64,000 nt of DNA from Begonia masoniana (taxonomy: Eukaryota; Streptophyta; Magnoliopsida; Cucurbitales; Begoniaceae): positions 41,771,501 to 41,835,500 of the forward strand of contig CM039512.1 in NCBI GenBank assembly GCA_022432975.1, read 5' to 3'. The position numbers and the translations under genes were made by a program. A model generated the notes under the pieces. That model was not told the origin of the DNA, did no database searches, and saw nothing but the letters and a program-made list of their open reading frames with translations. This document shows, in pieces, positions 33,985-46,309 of the stretch (position 1 is its first letter; each line of letters begins with the position of its first letter).

Positions 33985-34466
33985 CGACTGATCGCAAGAG
34001 GAAAGGAGTTGGAACGCAGAACTCTCGGGTTTTCCAGAGAGTTTGGCGACTGTGCGCGGGTAGAGAGGAGTCCGATCGGTTTGGGAGTCGGATTTCACGT
34101 TCTGGAAACAGAACGTGAACCGACCGAACGATTGATGTTAAGCGTTCGGGCGGCTGTGCAAGGGGCGCCCGATCGCATAACATCACGCGTTCGGTCGCCT
34201 CTTACATTTTTGGCTGAATTGTCTTTCCTGCTCTCTGTTTCGATGGCCTGTTGCTTCAAATGACCGATGTCTTAATTTAAGTTTTAATTGATTTGATTAT
34301 TGTTTAAGTTTCATTTAATTGATTTTTTTACAAATAGTTTCAAACGAATTTTAACGATTTAGTTTATGATTTAAATTCCGCTCAAAGGTTACGAGTAATT
34401 ACGGATAAAAGAAATTTTAAATTTTTCGGGAATTTCAAGGAATAGTGTAAGGGTCGTTACATGAAA

Positions 34467-37400
34467 TGACTAGCCAACGGAGTAGTGACTGGCTTAGCAT
34501 CGTGCATCTTGAACCTGCTAAGAACCTTTTTTACCTACTCTTCTTGTGAGAGTTTGAGAACCTTCTTATCCCTGAAGATCCTAATCCCAATGATTTGTTT
34601 TGTAGCACCCAAATTCTTCATTGCAAACTCTTTAGATAACTTCCTCTTCAGCCTGTCAATTTCATGCAAGCTTGCTCCAGAAATCAACATATCATCAACT
34701 TAAAAGAGCAGAATAATATAGGAATTATCAAACCTTTTGATGTAGCAGCAGTGATCGGCTTCACATCTCACAAAGTTGTTACTCTTCATGAAGCTGTCGA
34801 ACCTCCTGTACCATTGCCTTGGAGCCTGTTTTAAGCCATACAAGCTCTTCTGCAGCTTACACACAAGCTCCTCTTTATCTTTCATCTCGAAACCTTGTGG
34901 TTGTCGCATGTAGATCTCTTCATCTAAATCACCGTGAAGAAAAGCAGTTTTCACGTCCATCTACTGAAGATGAAGGTCTTCTTTCACAACTAAACCCAAG
35001 ATATTTCTGATCGTTGTCAACTTCACCATTGGTGAAAAAATCTAGGTGTAGTCAATACCTTCCTTTTGTTGGAAACCTTTGACAACCAACCTAGCATTGT
35101 ACCGCTTGCTCCCATCATGTTTATCTTTAACTCGGTAAACCCACTTGTTGTACAGTGCTTTCTTACCCTTTGGCAACTCAGCCAATTGCCAAGTTTGATT
35201 TGATTTCAAGGAGTCCATCTCATCTTTCATGGCTGCCTTCCACTTAATCTAATTATCAGACTGTGCTGCTTCCTCATAATATTCTTGTTCGCTTGCGTCG
35301 GTCAACAGAATGTAATTAAGAGACGGAGACCATCTCTGGACTGGTTTGCTGATTCTGGATGATCTTCTCAGTTCTGCAATAGGTGTTTGTGGATGTACCT
35401 CTGGAGCCACATTCTCGTCAACTTCTTCTTCAACAACACTCTGATCTTCTTTGACAGTCGGAGTATTATCAGTTGAAAAATCTCTCAAGTTGACCATAGT
35501 AGACTCTTTCAACATAGAGTCCCCACTATCAGAAGTCTTACCAACAACATATTTGTAAAGGACCTGTTCGTTAAAGATGACGTTCCTACTGCGAATGATC
35601 TTCCGATTTTGATTATCCCAGAAACGATAACCAAACTCGACGTCACCATAACCAATAAGAAAACAGTTATTAGACTTTGAATCAAGCTTCCTTCTATCAA
35701 AATCATCAATATGAACATATGATAAGCAACCAAACACTTTCAGAAAAGAAAAGTTTACCTTTTTACCACTCCAAACTTCTTCAAGAATTTTGAAATCTAG
35801 AGATATAGAGGGTCCTCTGTTGATCAGGTAGGTTACTATGTTGATTGCATTTGCCCAAAAAAGTTGTAGGCAGCTCGGCGTGCAATCTCATGCTTCTTGC
35901 ACGTTCATTCAGCATTCTGTTCATCCTTTCAGCTACTCCATTCTCTTGAGGCATTCAAGGAATAGTCTTCTGCATCTTGATCCCATTCATAACATAATAC
36001 TCTCTGAAATCTGCATTGATATACTCGCCTCTGTCTCCGTTGTTGAACCTCAAACACTTCATTTTCAGATTCGTTTCATTCTCAACCAAAGCCTTCCACA
36101 TCTTGAAAACACTGAATACATCAGACTTGTTCTTCATGAAGTAGACCCAAACCTTTTTTGTTGAATTATTTATGAATGTCACATAGTAGTATGATCCACC
36201 AAAAGAAGAAATGGGTGCAGGTCCCCACACGTTAGTGTGCACCAATTCTAGTTTTTTCTTCTTCAGCTCATTCCCAACCTTTAGAAAACTGACATGTTTC
36301 TGTTTCCAAAAAATGAAGCTTTCACATAGCTAATGCTCGACAGACTTCAGCTCTAGAATCTGACCATTCTTGACAAGAATATTCATTCCTTTCTCGCTCA
36401 TGTGGCCCAACCTGCAATGCCACAACTATGTGTTCTTCGAGCTATCAAACACGACAACTTTGTCTCTACATGTTGAAGTCATGTATAAGGTTCCTGTTTT
36501 TTGACCTCAAGCGACGACCATCGCTCCTTTAGTTACCTTCCAAGTTCTTGTTCTAAAACTGATATTATGACCTTCATTATCAAGCTGTCCAACTGAAATC
36601 AGATTTCGCATCAACATTGGCACGTGTCTCACTTTACTGATCTTCCAAACAGAACCGTTTTCCATCTTTAGTTTGATGTCACCGATGCCCACAATATCCA
36701 GTGGCTCACCATCTGCAAGGTAGATCTTCCCATAGTTTCCAGCCATATAATTCTCCATAATTCTTTGTGTGCGTTGGTGTGAAATGACGCTCTCGAGTTC
36801 AAAACCCAAGAGTCTATCGGGTTGTCAACTGAAAGAAGTAAAGCATTAGTGATGTCTACCCTTACTGCATTTGCTCCATCACCTTTGTCATTTCCATTCT
36901 TCTTCGGTGCTCTGCAATCTTTCTTCATGTGACCTTGCTTGCCACAATGCCAGCACTCAAGTGTTCGCCAAGACTTAGACTAACCCCATCCATTTTTTGA
37001 CTTGGATCTGGATCTGCCCCTACCCCGGTTGGAGTTTCTCTCATTATTTCTTCCTCTATTTTCAACATTGAGAGTTGAGCCTTTCGATGTTGCACCAGAA
37101 TCAATCTTATGAACCTTTTCGGCAAGAATACGACCTCTCACATCGATAATTACCAATGTTGCACTTCCGACTTAATTATTGATTGCTGCCCTCATAGGCT
37201 CCCAGCTATTCGGTAGAGACACCAACTAAATTAGGGCACGAACCTCACCCCCAAAATCAGTATCCAAAGATAGCAATTGATTCACAATTGTATTGAATTC
37301 ATTCAAATGTGCTGCGACAGAAGTGCCATCAATTATCTTCAGATTAAAAAGTTTCTTCATCAGAAATACTTTATTATTTGCAGAGGGTTTCTTGTACATA

Positions 37401-37666
37401 TCAGACAGTGCCTTCATTAGACTCGCGGTGGTCTTCTCCTTCGCCATGTCGTGAGAAACGCTTTTGGCTAGCGTCAATCAGACGACTCCCAAAACCTGTC
37501 TATCAAGGAGATTTCATTCACTATCTTCCATCTTCTTTGGTTTCGCACTCAATAGAACATGAAGTTTTTTCTCGTACAAGTAATCTTCGATTTGCATTCT
37601 CTAGAATGCAAAATCTACCCTTTTGAATTTTCCAATAACGTGTCCTAAACTATCATCGTCTGTCAT
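34467..37666 (-). pseudogene. element A gag-protease-integrase-RT
   Basis: The ATG at 37664-37666 begins the copia polyprotein on the minus strand. Order: gag (37226-37666, stops near 37605 and 37510); CCHC knuckle (CWHCGKQGHMKKDC near 36900-36945); protease, whose active site reads N-S-R-A (near 36800), so the catalytic Asp is lost; GAG-pre-integrase (36507-36720); integrase (35249-36245) with Asn replacing an expected Asp in FINNSTKK; RT (34467-35230) with [28 protein letters not shown] and KSLYGLKQAPRQW. At the RT active site (near 34690) a stop replaces the first residue of the box before VDD. The layout and DIKLKMENGSV region point to the Tork/Tnt1-like lineage. Confidence 0.9.
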
Positions 37667-38350
37667 TGTTATCAACAATCTCTACCCCAAAGCCAGATAT
37701 TTCCAGATCAATTATTCAACCCCAATAATCAATCTAAGTTAGCCCAAAAACTAATAATTTTATTCCAAAAAAATATCACAAAAAATTTGATGTTCGTTGA
37801 AGACCAAAAACAGTAGGAGACGACGCAAATCAGATGAAGCCGAACCACTGCTGTTAGCCAACTGGCTGACTGGAGAAGAGGTGGATTGTCACTCGAATCT
37901 GTGTTAGAGGTGGGTTCTGTGCGTTCGATGGCGAATAGTTCTTGACGGTCAGAGGTGGCAGGCGATGATGGCAGCAGCTTCTTTCTCTCATTGGACGTCT
38001 TCTGTGTGTGACGCGCGGCAGTTAGGGCTCAGGGAGGTGGCCAAAAAATTCTTCAGAACGACAATGGTAGCGGCGATGCTTTTGTCAGACGGTGCACGCG
38101 GCAGTGACAGGTTTCTTCTTCAGCGCTCGCAGCTCTCTCTGTTCTTCACTTTCTGCTTCCGGTAGTCTACTCTTCTTCGTGGTCGAAGAAGACAATCCAT
38201 AAAAGGTGAATTCTTTTTCACCATTTCTTTTCACTTTTTTTTAATTTCTAATTTCTTTTTCCCTTTGTAAATTTCACGCACAGAAAATTGCAAACCTGAA
38301 ATCGTTCGATACCCTTCAAAGAATCAAACCCTGATTTTCGAAAACCTTCA
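37667..38350 (-). other. element A 5' untranslated leader
   Basis: About 680 bp lie between the primer site and the gag start. A 66-codon plus-strand frame at 37965-38165 and other short frames look like chance. No motif beyond the primer site is recognisable. Confidence 0.6.
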
Positions 38351-38368
38351 ACATGAAGCTCTGATACC
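38351..38368 (-). other. element A primer binding site
   Basis: The minus strand reads TGGTATCAGAGCTTCATG, two bases from the LTR end. TGGTATCAGAGC is the standard complement of plant initiator-Met tRNA. Confidence 0.93.
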
Positions 38369-38370
38369 AG

Positions 38371-38670
38371 TTATTAGGATTAGACGCTCTAATCCACCTA
38401 TAACGAATGATCAGGAATACAAAAAGAAACAACACATAGATATATAGTGGTTCACTCTCGATGTAAGAGCTACGTCCACTGCCGCTGACAGATTTCACTA
38501 TGATCAGAAAGAGTTACAACGATTTTTGCCTCGCACTCTCATAAACTCTCTATCACACACTCGATAACCTAAATACGTCTTTATATACTAGACGATTTAG
38601 GGTTACAAAATAACAGGGTAAATAATGATCAAAATACCCTCAAACCTAAATTTGGCTCCATAACTCAACA
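38371..38670 (-). repeat. element A 5' LTR
   Basis: This 300-bp repeat, TATTAGGATTAG to AACTCAACA, is the partner of 4582-4881. It is followed by the TSD-like CTTAG. Confidence 0.92.
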
Positions 38671-39442
38671 CTTAGTCCTGGTATAGGACCCATCCTTGTG
38701 TCTTACCTTAGTGTTTAACCTTGGTTTTATGATAGGCTCTGATGATTTTGAAGATTTCAAGCAGTTTGTTGAAGTTGCGCCTCCAGATAGAAGATGAAGC
38801 GCTCAACATAAAGGTAGGGGTTTTATATTAATTGCACTGGATTGCATGGTTTTTATGAAAACCTTATTTTTGTGGCTTGGTTTCCAGCACGTCAGTCTTT
38901 AACGTATATGTACGTACGATATATATGTTTACTATTAATACATGGTTTTATATTTTGTTTGCATGCTATGAAATGGGTAATAGAACGGTGATGACGCGTT
39001 CCTTGGGTTTTGATTCCCTAAACTAGATTAGGGTATTGTTGATTATCATTTGTACGGGTTGCTTCGTAGATGACCATTGTCATTGACAATTCAGGTAATG
39101 AGGCTAGATCTTCAGACCTCACGTTACTTATATATTTCTTCTTTCTGGCTCATGAGGTATTGCTGGACTTTGATCAGTGCCTTTCTAGGTTTATGTGTCG
39201 GAGGGCCTCTTTTTTCACTGAGGTGATTTTTTTTATGACAAGTAAGATGATGGCGTATTTTTGTATAACTGTCTATGTATATGACGATGTTGAACTTAAT
39301 GCTTCATCAGTGGCTTGTGGAGTCTGTTCCCTTAAAATGGTGCAAAATGAGTTTTCAATGGAACGATGTTTTGAAAACTATTTTTGTTATCTCATCATGT
39401 TTTGAAATGAAAGGTAAAAGAAGTTTTATATGTATTTAGTGT
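38671..39442 (+). mobile_element. older LTR-like sequence, right part
   Basis: This continues the sequence interrupted at 4581 by element A. It has intron-like punctuation: CATAAAG|GTAGGG near 38813 and CAATTCAG|GTAATG near 39094. It ends near TTAGTGTAACA at 39436-39446. Classification as a diverged relative of the Tekay-like LTR group is tentative. Frames such as 39070-39405 show no family resemblance. Confidence 0.35.
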
Positions 39443-39462
39443 AACATTCAACTTGTTTTGCC

Positions 39463-40034
39463 TTCACGAAAAGCATACAAGAGCTATATAACCCTCTGCT
39501 TTGCCAGCAGTAGCTAGGGTTTTACATAAGAAAAAAAAATGGTAATAAATACTAAAGAGGAAGGGTGGCCAAAAAGAGTGTACTCGGGTAACTCTTTGTT
39601 GCACCAAATTGGGTAAGGTGCGGTGGAGAACAAATTTAGGAAAGAGAGCCACGAAATTCATCAATCAAATTGGTCCAAGTTTCCTTTCCTTTTATTATGT
39701 GGTCAAAGTTTCCTTTTGTTTGGTTACCTAATTTTCCTTTGTTTTAGTCTAGTTTCCTTTTATTAATTTGTTAAGTTTCCTAATCTTTAGATGTTTCCTA
39801 ATTACTTTCTTATTACCATAGGATATTTTGATTACTTTTGTAGCCTATTTAAAGACATAAACCCTACAAAAACTTACAATCAATATACAAGATTTTGAGT
39901 TACTCTTTGTTAGAATTTTCTCTTTGGTTCTTTGTGAAGAACTAGATATTCTTTAAGTCAAAACTTGAAAGGTCAACTTGATAACTTTGGTTCTAACCAC
40001 AAGTTCAGCTCTTTGTTTGAACCAAAGTTATCAA
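39463..40034 (+). mobile_element. 572-bp insert between 20-bp direct repeats
   Basis: AACATTCAACTTGTTTTGCC is present at 39443-39462 and exactly again at 40035-40054. The enclosed AT-rich 572 bp have LTR-like promoter features (CCTATTTAAAG near 39848, AAACCCTACAAAAAC). They end in a hairpin with 16-bp arms (TTGATAACTTTGGTTC at 39979-39994 and its complement at 40020-40035). The direct repeats are longer than LTR-element TSDs. It may be a non-LTR type insertion, a recombined LTR fragment or a foldback element. Confidence 0.4.
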
Positions 40035-43000
40035 ACATTCAACTTGTTTTGCCATCCAAAGTATATGAGTACAACAAATCCCGGCAAAAATATATTTACT
40101 CGGCCATAAAAAATGCCACAAAATTTTGTTTCTTAGAGAACTAAAATACCAGATATTCTCTAAAAAATTGACAAGTACCACTTGTGTTCTTTCTATCAGA
40201 CTAAGCTACTGGCATAATAAGAGTTAGAATATCTCACTAAGTTTAAAGAAGTCCCTTTGGGATATCATAAGCTTAAATTGTATGTCCCACTTAAATATTT
40301 AAATATTCTCCTAGTCACATTTAAATGAGATTCTTTAGGAGAATCTTGAAACCTAACACACAAACATACACTAAAAATAATATTGGGACTACTTGCCGTT
40401 AGATACAACAAAGACTCAATCATGCTGTGATATTTCTTTAAATCCACATCCTTACCTTTTTTATCCTTATCTAACTTGGTGGAAGTGCTCATAGGAGTAT
40501 GAGAAGATTTGGAGGTGTCAATTATGAATCTTTTTAAAAGCTCTTTGACATACTTATCTTTGTTTAAGATTATTCAATCTTGAGATTGCCTAATTTGAAG
40601 TCCAAGGAAATATCTCAACTCACCCATCACAATCATCTCAAACTTACTTTGCATTAATTAGGCAAAAGCTTTGCAAAGTGAATCATTTTGTTTTGCATCT
40701 AAACAATATCATCAACATATGTTTGAAGAATAAGCATTTCATTACCTTTCTATTTGGTGAACAAAGTGGAATCAATTTCTCCTATATTAATATCTCTTTC
40801 AAGAAAGAATTTACTTAATCTTTCATATGAAGCTCAAGGAGCTTCTTTAAGACTATAGAGTGCCTTGTTGAGTTTATAGACATAATCAAGTTTATCATGA
40901 GCTTCAAAACCTAATTGTTGCTCAAAGTAAACTTCTTCCATAATAAAACCATTTAGAAAGGCACTCTTAACATCCATTTGATGAAGAGAAAATTCTTAAA
41001 ACAAGCAAAACCTAGAAGCATATGAATAGATTCTAGTCTATAAATTAGTGCAAAAGTTTCTTCAAAATCAATTCCCTCTTATTGATTGTAACATTTAGCA
41101 ACCAATATTGCCTTGCTTCTAACAACCACTCTATTTTCATCTAATTTGTTCTTGAAAATCCATTTAGCTCCAATTATGGAGTGTTCCTCTGACCTTGGAA
41201 CAAATTCCCAAATATTGTTCCTTTTAAATTGATTTAATTCTTCTTGCATAGCCAAAATCTAATTTTCATCATATTCGGTTTAATCAATATTCATAGACTC
41301 TATTTGAGAAATGAAAGTTATGTTTGCACTATATTTTTTGAGGGAGGCTTTAGTTTTGACTCTTAGGGAAGGATCACCTAAAATATCATCTATAGAATGA
41401 CTCTTAGCATCTCTCCAATCTTTAGATAAATCATAATTGGCATTTTCAACTGCAGTTGTTTCTAGTTCCTTAGAAATCATATCAAGAGGTGTGCTCTTTT
41501 GATTTACACAATTCTTATCTCCTAGTCAAGAGTTTTTATTTCCCCTTCAAGATAATCATTTAACTTTAAATTGTTTGATGATTGAATTGATACATCAAAT
41601 GTAACATTAATAGATTCTTCCACAACTAAGATTCTCTTGATATAAACTATATGCTTTGCTAGTAGAAGAATAATCTAAGAATATACCATAATTCGTTTTG
41701 GATGTAAACTTTCTTAGATTATCTTTGGTGTTTAAAATAAAACACTTACAAACAAAAGCTCTAAAATACTTGAGATTTGGAGTTCTTCCATTCAAAAACT
41801 CATATGGAATTTTATCTAGGACCGGTCTAATAGAGAAACAGTTTAGGACATAGCAAGCGGTTGCAACGAATGTCTGCAAAAAATACTTAGGAAGGCTATT
41901 TTCGTTAAGTATAGTCCTAGCTAACTCTTGAAAAGACCTATTCTTTCTTTCAATAACTACATTTTGTTGAGGCGTACTTGGTGAAAGAGAAATTGTGCTC
42001 ATGGCTATACTTTGTACAAAGAAGTTCAAAACTTTCATTCTCAAATTCTTCACCATGATCGCCACAGATAGTAACAATTGAATGAGTCTTCTCGTTTTCA
42101 ATTTTCTTTGTAAAGCTAAAAAGTGTTCTGAAGGTTTCATCATTTGAACTTAAGAAAAAAAATTATGTGAATCTAGAGAAATCATCAACAATAAGATAGA
42201 TATAATGTTTACCTCCTAAGGTAGCGGTCTTAGATGAATTGAAAAGATCCATATGGAGAAGTTGAAAAGGATTGGAAGAGGAGAGAGACGATGTTTTTGA
42301 AACAAATGAACTCTTAGTTTGTTTCCCCATTTGACAAGTATCACAAACTCTATCATTTTTAATGTAAATTTTTGGAAGACCTCTAAGTAGGTTGTTGCTA
42401 AGATCATTTTTATTTTTTATATCAAACAAACATAATTTTTCCATTAAAAAATAACTTTATATCATTATCACATAATTGACCAATGGTCAAGAGATTACGC
42501 TTTAACCCCTCAACCAAGAAAACATTTTCAATAATAGGGTGAGAGGCGCAGTCGATATTTCCAAAACCAAGATGTTTTTTCCTTTTTGATTACTTCTAAA
42601 AGTAATATTTCCTTTCTTCTTTGTAATGGAGGTAAACTTTGAAGAGTCTTCCGCTATATATCGAACATCCACTATTGAGATACCATAAATCCTTCATGAG
42701 CAAGTCTTCAACCTACAAAGAAAAATTAATTATCTTTCTTTGGTACCAAAATATTTTTGGGTTCCTCAGTGCTAGCCTTGGTTTCTTTAGGATCCATACC
42801 AAAGTATAAGACCTTCTTTTATCATTTGATTTCAATGGACATGCCAATGATTTATGACCAACTCTTTTACATATATTGCAAGTAATTAGACCAACAAAGA
42901 AGTTTTTGTATGCCTTTTTCTTTTCAAAGTATTCATATCCAACGTTGTCTTTATCGAAAGTAACTAGATCAATCTCCTTTTGTGACTCTTTTTTCTTGCC

Positions 43001-43804
43001 ACTTTCTTCTTTGAACAAATTTGTTGAATCTTTGAGTCATAAGCACAATTTCTTCATCATCTTAATCCCTCGAATTCAAATTGATTACACGATGAGGCTC
43101 TTAGAGAAATGTCTTTCTGCTTGAGATTTCCTTCTCATTTTGCTCTTTCTTTTTCGTTAATGTTCATTATAATCTCATGTGTTATGAGAGACCCAATAAG
43201 TTCTTGTAGCTTGAATACCTTGAGATCTCTCGCCTTTTGAATTGTCATCACCTTGGGTTGCCAACCTCTAGGTAGACACTATAGGATTTTCCTTGCCAAT
43301 TTTTCATTTGGATAAGTTCTACCAAACACTTTCAAACTATTAGTAATGTTAATAAAACGTGCAAACATATGACTAATAGTTTCATACTTTTCCATGGAGA
43401 ACAATTCATATTCCTGCACAAGCAAACTCATTTTTATTTTATTTTACTTGATTTGTGCCTCTTGTGTGATTTTAAGTAATCTCCAAATCTCATAAGCATT
43501 ATTACGACCTTACACTCTATTAAATTCATTTCTATTTTATGCCCAATATCATATATGAATTGTTTTAGCATTTAGAGTTAATCGACATCGATCATTCTCA
43601 TCATACTCAAAAAGGCAATTTGGGAACATTTATACTATTTTTAAGTTTAATAATAACATAAAGCCCATGTTCAATAATATGCCACAATTCATAATTTATA
43701 GATTGCACAAATATTCTCATCCTAGCTTTCCAATCGACATAATCATTACCATCAAAGAAAGGAGGCCTAGAAATAGATTGTTGCTCAACATGCATGTTGT
43801 TCAT
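40035..43804 (-). pseudogene. second Ty1/copia polyprotein (element H), heavily decayed
   Basis: Minus-strand order: gag start with RPPFFDGNDYVDWKARM (43607-43804); CCHC knuckle CNICKRVGHKSLAC (near 42870); GAG-pre-integrase and integrase N-terminus (42163-42444, CDTCQMGKQ, LHMDLF, VDDFSRFT); integrase core end (41607-42143, TPQQNVVIERKNR, ACYVLNCFSIRP); RT with an intact YVDD box at 40708-40719; RNase H beginning at 40265-40492 and fading to 40040. Many stops and frameshifts occur. The left end stops at the 20-bp repeat at 40035, so the 3' LTR is missing or unrecognised. The lineage is uncertain, perhaps SIRE-like. Confidence 0.82.
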
Positions 43805-43877
43805 ATTAAAAACAATAACTCTCTATTAGAAAAAAAATCAAGACTTCAATAACAATAAAAGATTATGACAAACCAAT

Positions 43878-44760
43878 TGTAGGATTGATATAACCTAAGA
43901 GGGGGTGAATTAGGTTATAAAACTTTTTTGTGACTAAAAGCAATATTAATTTGTACGTGTAAAATGAATTAATCTTCTCAATTACTTTGTGATTCTAAAC
44001 TCCACAACTATCCCAAAGTAATAAAATTAGGAGAGAAGGATAAGAGAGTGGAAAAAAGTTTATTAACACAGTTTGGCCAACTTTGCCTACGTTCACGCTT
44101 CAAGGTTCCTCATTGAAGATTCTTTTCAACTAAACTCCTCGCATTTACTAGATTGAACTTTTGGGTATCAATCCAAAGCCTTACATGACTATTTTACAGG
44201 GCATCACCCTTTATTCGGTCAACCAAGTACAAGCATAAAAAATTGAACACTAATAAGTAAATTCTCACACTCTCTAAATGAGAAAAAATGTAATGGTTTG
44301 AACCTTCAATATTCTATTGTCAATAATGTATTGTAGATATTTATTATAGATGATATATGAATATAAGTTATGGAAGTTGTATTGAAGAAATTGTACAAAA
44401 TCTTTGAGAATGCTATGGATGAAACAGTTTTGTAGGAATAGACTTGATTGTAAGTGTAATAAATTTTGCTGTGATAATTGGATTATTATGAAATTTGACA
44501 ATCTTAAACTAGACATGTAGAGGAAAAGAATTCCTTTAGAATGAAAGAATTTGGATGTATGTAGCAAAAGTTATCTACTTTTTAATCTTAATAATGCAGT
44601 TTACGTTTTAAACTGCACTGTTTTGATAAATGATTTTAAATTACATCTTATAGTGGGAAATTGGAGAAAGTTAAAGAAGGAAAAATACTTTCAACACTTG
44701 TATCCATGCAATAACATTGGATAACCAATGGAGTTAGAACAACTGACAGTCATCATATGT
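43878..44760 (-). mobile_element. probable 5' LTR of copia element H
   Basis: It starts in plus orientation at TGTAGGATTGATATAACC, followed by AAGAGGGGGTGAATTAGG. The adjacent TTGGTTTGTCATAATC (minus) resembles a decayed TTGGTATCAGAG primer site 70 bp before the gag start. The right boundary is not resolved; I place it approximately where the character of the sequence changes. No coding sequence is present. Confidence 0.5.
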
Positions 44761-46309
44761 TGGGTAAGTTATTTGCTTTAGTGATTAATTAAGTTAATTA
44801 AATATGATTAAGGCTAATTAATCATGATTAATTATGATAATAATGTTGATTAACTTAAGACTAATCAAAATTAATTAGTTTCAGCTAAGTAAACTTAAAC
44901 ATAAGTAATCATGATATTTTTGCAATTTATCATGTAAGAAAGAGTAAAATAGTACTTGTACATAGACAAAATGGATAGAATGGTAAATCTATCCTAAGAT
45001 CTCTCTAGAAAAGGATAGAGAAGGCTGAAGAATCAGTCATTTACGTGCAAAGTATTCAGCTCGAGAGAAAAGGAGAAAGAAGAGAGAAAATAAAGAAAGA
45101 AGAGAGAAAAAAAAGGAAGAAAAAGTGAGATTTTGGACTTGTTTCTCAAAGGAAAATTACTCAGCTTGGAGAGCCGTTTCTATAGGACTAAAAATCAGTT
45201 CATTTATTGGAAATTTTGTGGGAGAGGGCGAACCTTCAATAGGTAAGTAAATCCTACATTTAGAATAGTTAATTAACCTTTATTGCATTATTTAGGTGGA
45301 GATAAATTTAAATTTTGTTCTTGGTTCCGGTTAGGCTTAGAATTTTGATTGTGGATTGAAGTGATTAAATGGTGTTGTTTTGATGTGAAATGAATGGTGT
45401 TTTATGAAAATTTATGTTTTTAAAATGTATTGTGATGTTAAAAAGGAATGTTATGAAAACATTATTTTAAATTAATGTGATATACTGGTTTTCAAAATGA
45501 TTTGAATGAGTGAGTTGTATGGTTTTAAATTTGTATGGTTTTAAATGTGCATAACATTGGCTTTATAAAATGTGTTAAAGCATGTATTTGAGGAAAAGAG
45601 GAAGTTGACAATCTTAATAACACATGAACCCAATGGTTGGACTTATCTTTTTGTGTACAAGATGTATAACTATGGAAATGAGAAGTATATCAACTTAATA
45701 TCCTCCTTAAGTTGAAAATACCTAAACCTCGAGAAGAAGCAAGCATCAGGTCCTACAGCCTTGCCGGAGAAAACCGGAGAACATGTAGGATCGTGTGATG
45801 GTTATACATGTTAGGATTAGAGTGTAATGCATTTTTAACATAAATATTTAAATGTTAAAAGATGTATTGGAGTTTTCTTGAAAAGATACTTTTAGTCATG
45901 CAAAGTTTATTCTATTTGCATTGAATTTATTTGATGAAAATAATTTCAAACAGTGGTTGAGTGATTTCAAAAGATTGATTTCGAACATGCATAATTTTAT
46001 AGGATTTGCATGGCTTTCAAAAGAACATGATTTTCAAAGAATCATTGTAGTGGAAGATGGTGGTCCTATATAGTGCTAATAGAGTTTGAATTAGTTATTC
46101 TACGTGTTAGATTTATTTACTAGGCTAAAAGCTCATTATGTGGATAATTTATATTTTTCAGATATCGAAAACGTTCACTAGGAGGGAGAAACATAAGACA
46201 ATATAAAGCTTGCGAAGAGGCATATGTGAACCATAAAGATAGATGGTGTTTTTGTTTGGATGAGATGTTTGGTTTTCCTTTGTAAAAAGCTTTTTGAAAG
46301 GTCACATGT
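44761..46309 (+). other. non-coding, possible diverged Tekay-like LTR fragment
   Basis: No gene is seen. Donor-like CAATAG|GTAAGTAAATCC at 45243 follows a purine-rich stretch, ATTATTTAG|GTGG is near 45291, CATCAG|GTCCTACA near 45755, and GCTAATAGAGTTTGA near 46077. All resemble blocks of the Tekay-like LTRs in the same order. Element boundaries were not found. Confidence 0.35.

Larger units (their letters stand above)
25697..34461 (+). mobile_element. solo LTR E (2.6 kb) split by solo LTR F
   Basis: It starts TGTAACACCCGAG, ends GGGTCGTTACA, and is flanked by TGAAA (25692-25696 and 34462-34466). Excluding F (27551-33688 plus one TSD) it is about 2622 bp with no internal retrotransposon region. 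Its sense direction is plus: donor-like TTAGG|GTAAGC at 26244, micro-exon 26622-26667, intron-like 26668-27304, acceptor TGATGTAG|GTG. A cluster of CGATCG/CGGTCG-like motifs lies at 33985-34200, in the position where relatives carry satellite arrays. Confidence 0.9.
4582..38670 (-). mobile_element. Ty1/copia (Tork-like) retrotransposon A, with three nested insertions
   Basis: This is a complete minus-strand copia element. It has 300-bp LTRs at 4582-4881 and 38371-38670, an initiator-Met primer site next to the right LTR, and a purine-rich tract next to the left one. Imperfect TSDs flank it (CCTAG at 4577-4581, CTTAG at 38671-38675). Removing B (5297-12802), C (13105-25621), E (25697-34461) and one TSD copy each leaves about 5.29 kb, the normal length for this superfamily. 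The domain order gag, protease, integrase, RT, RNase H then reads correctly across all three junctions. The two LTRs differ at roughly 25-30 positions by eye (about 9%), so this is the oldest datable element here. Confidence 0.93.

Noticed and set aside
34009..34263. Arg/Glu-rich 84-codon frame after the poly-G tract
   Set aside because: It lies within solo LTR E with no homology; the opposite strand is equally open, with a polyproline run caused by the G tract.
39070..39405. 111-codon open frame as a host gene candidate
   Set aside because: No recognisable domain; hydrophobic composition from T-rich DNA; it lies in LTR-like sequence.
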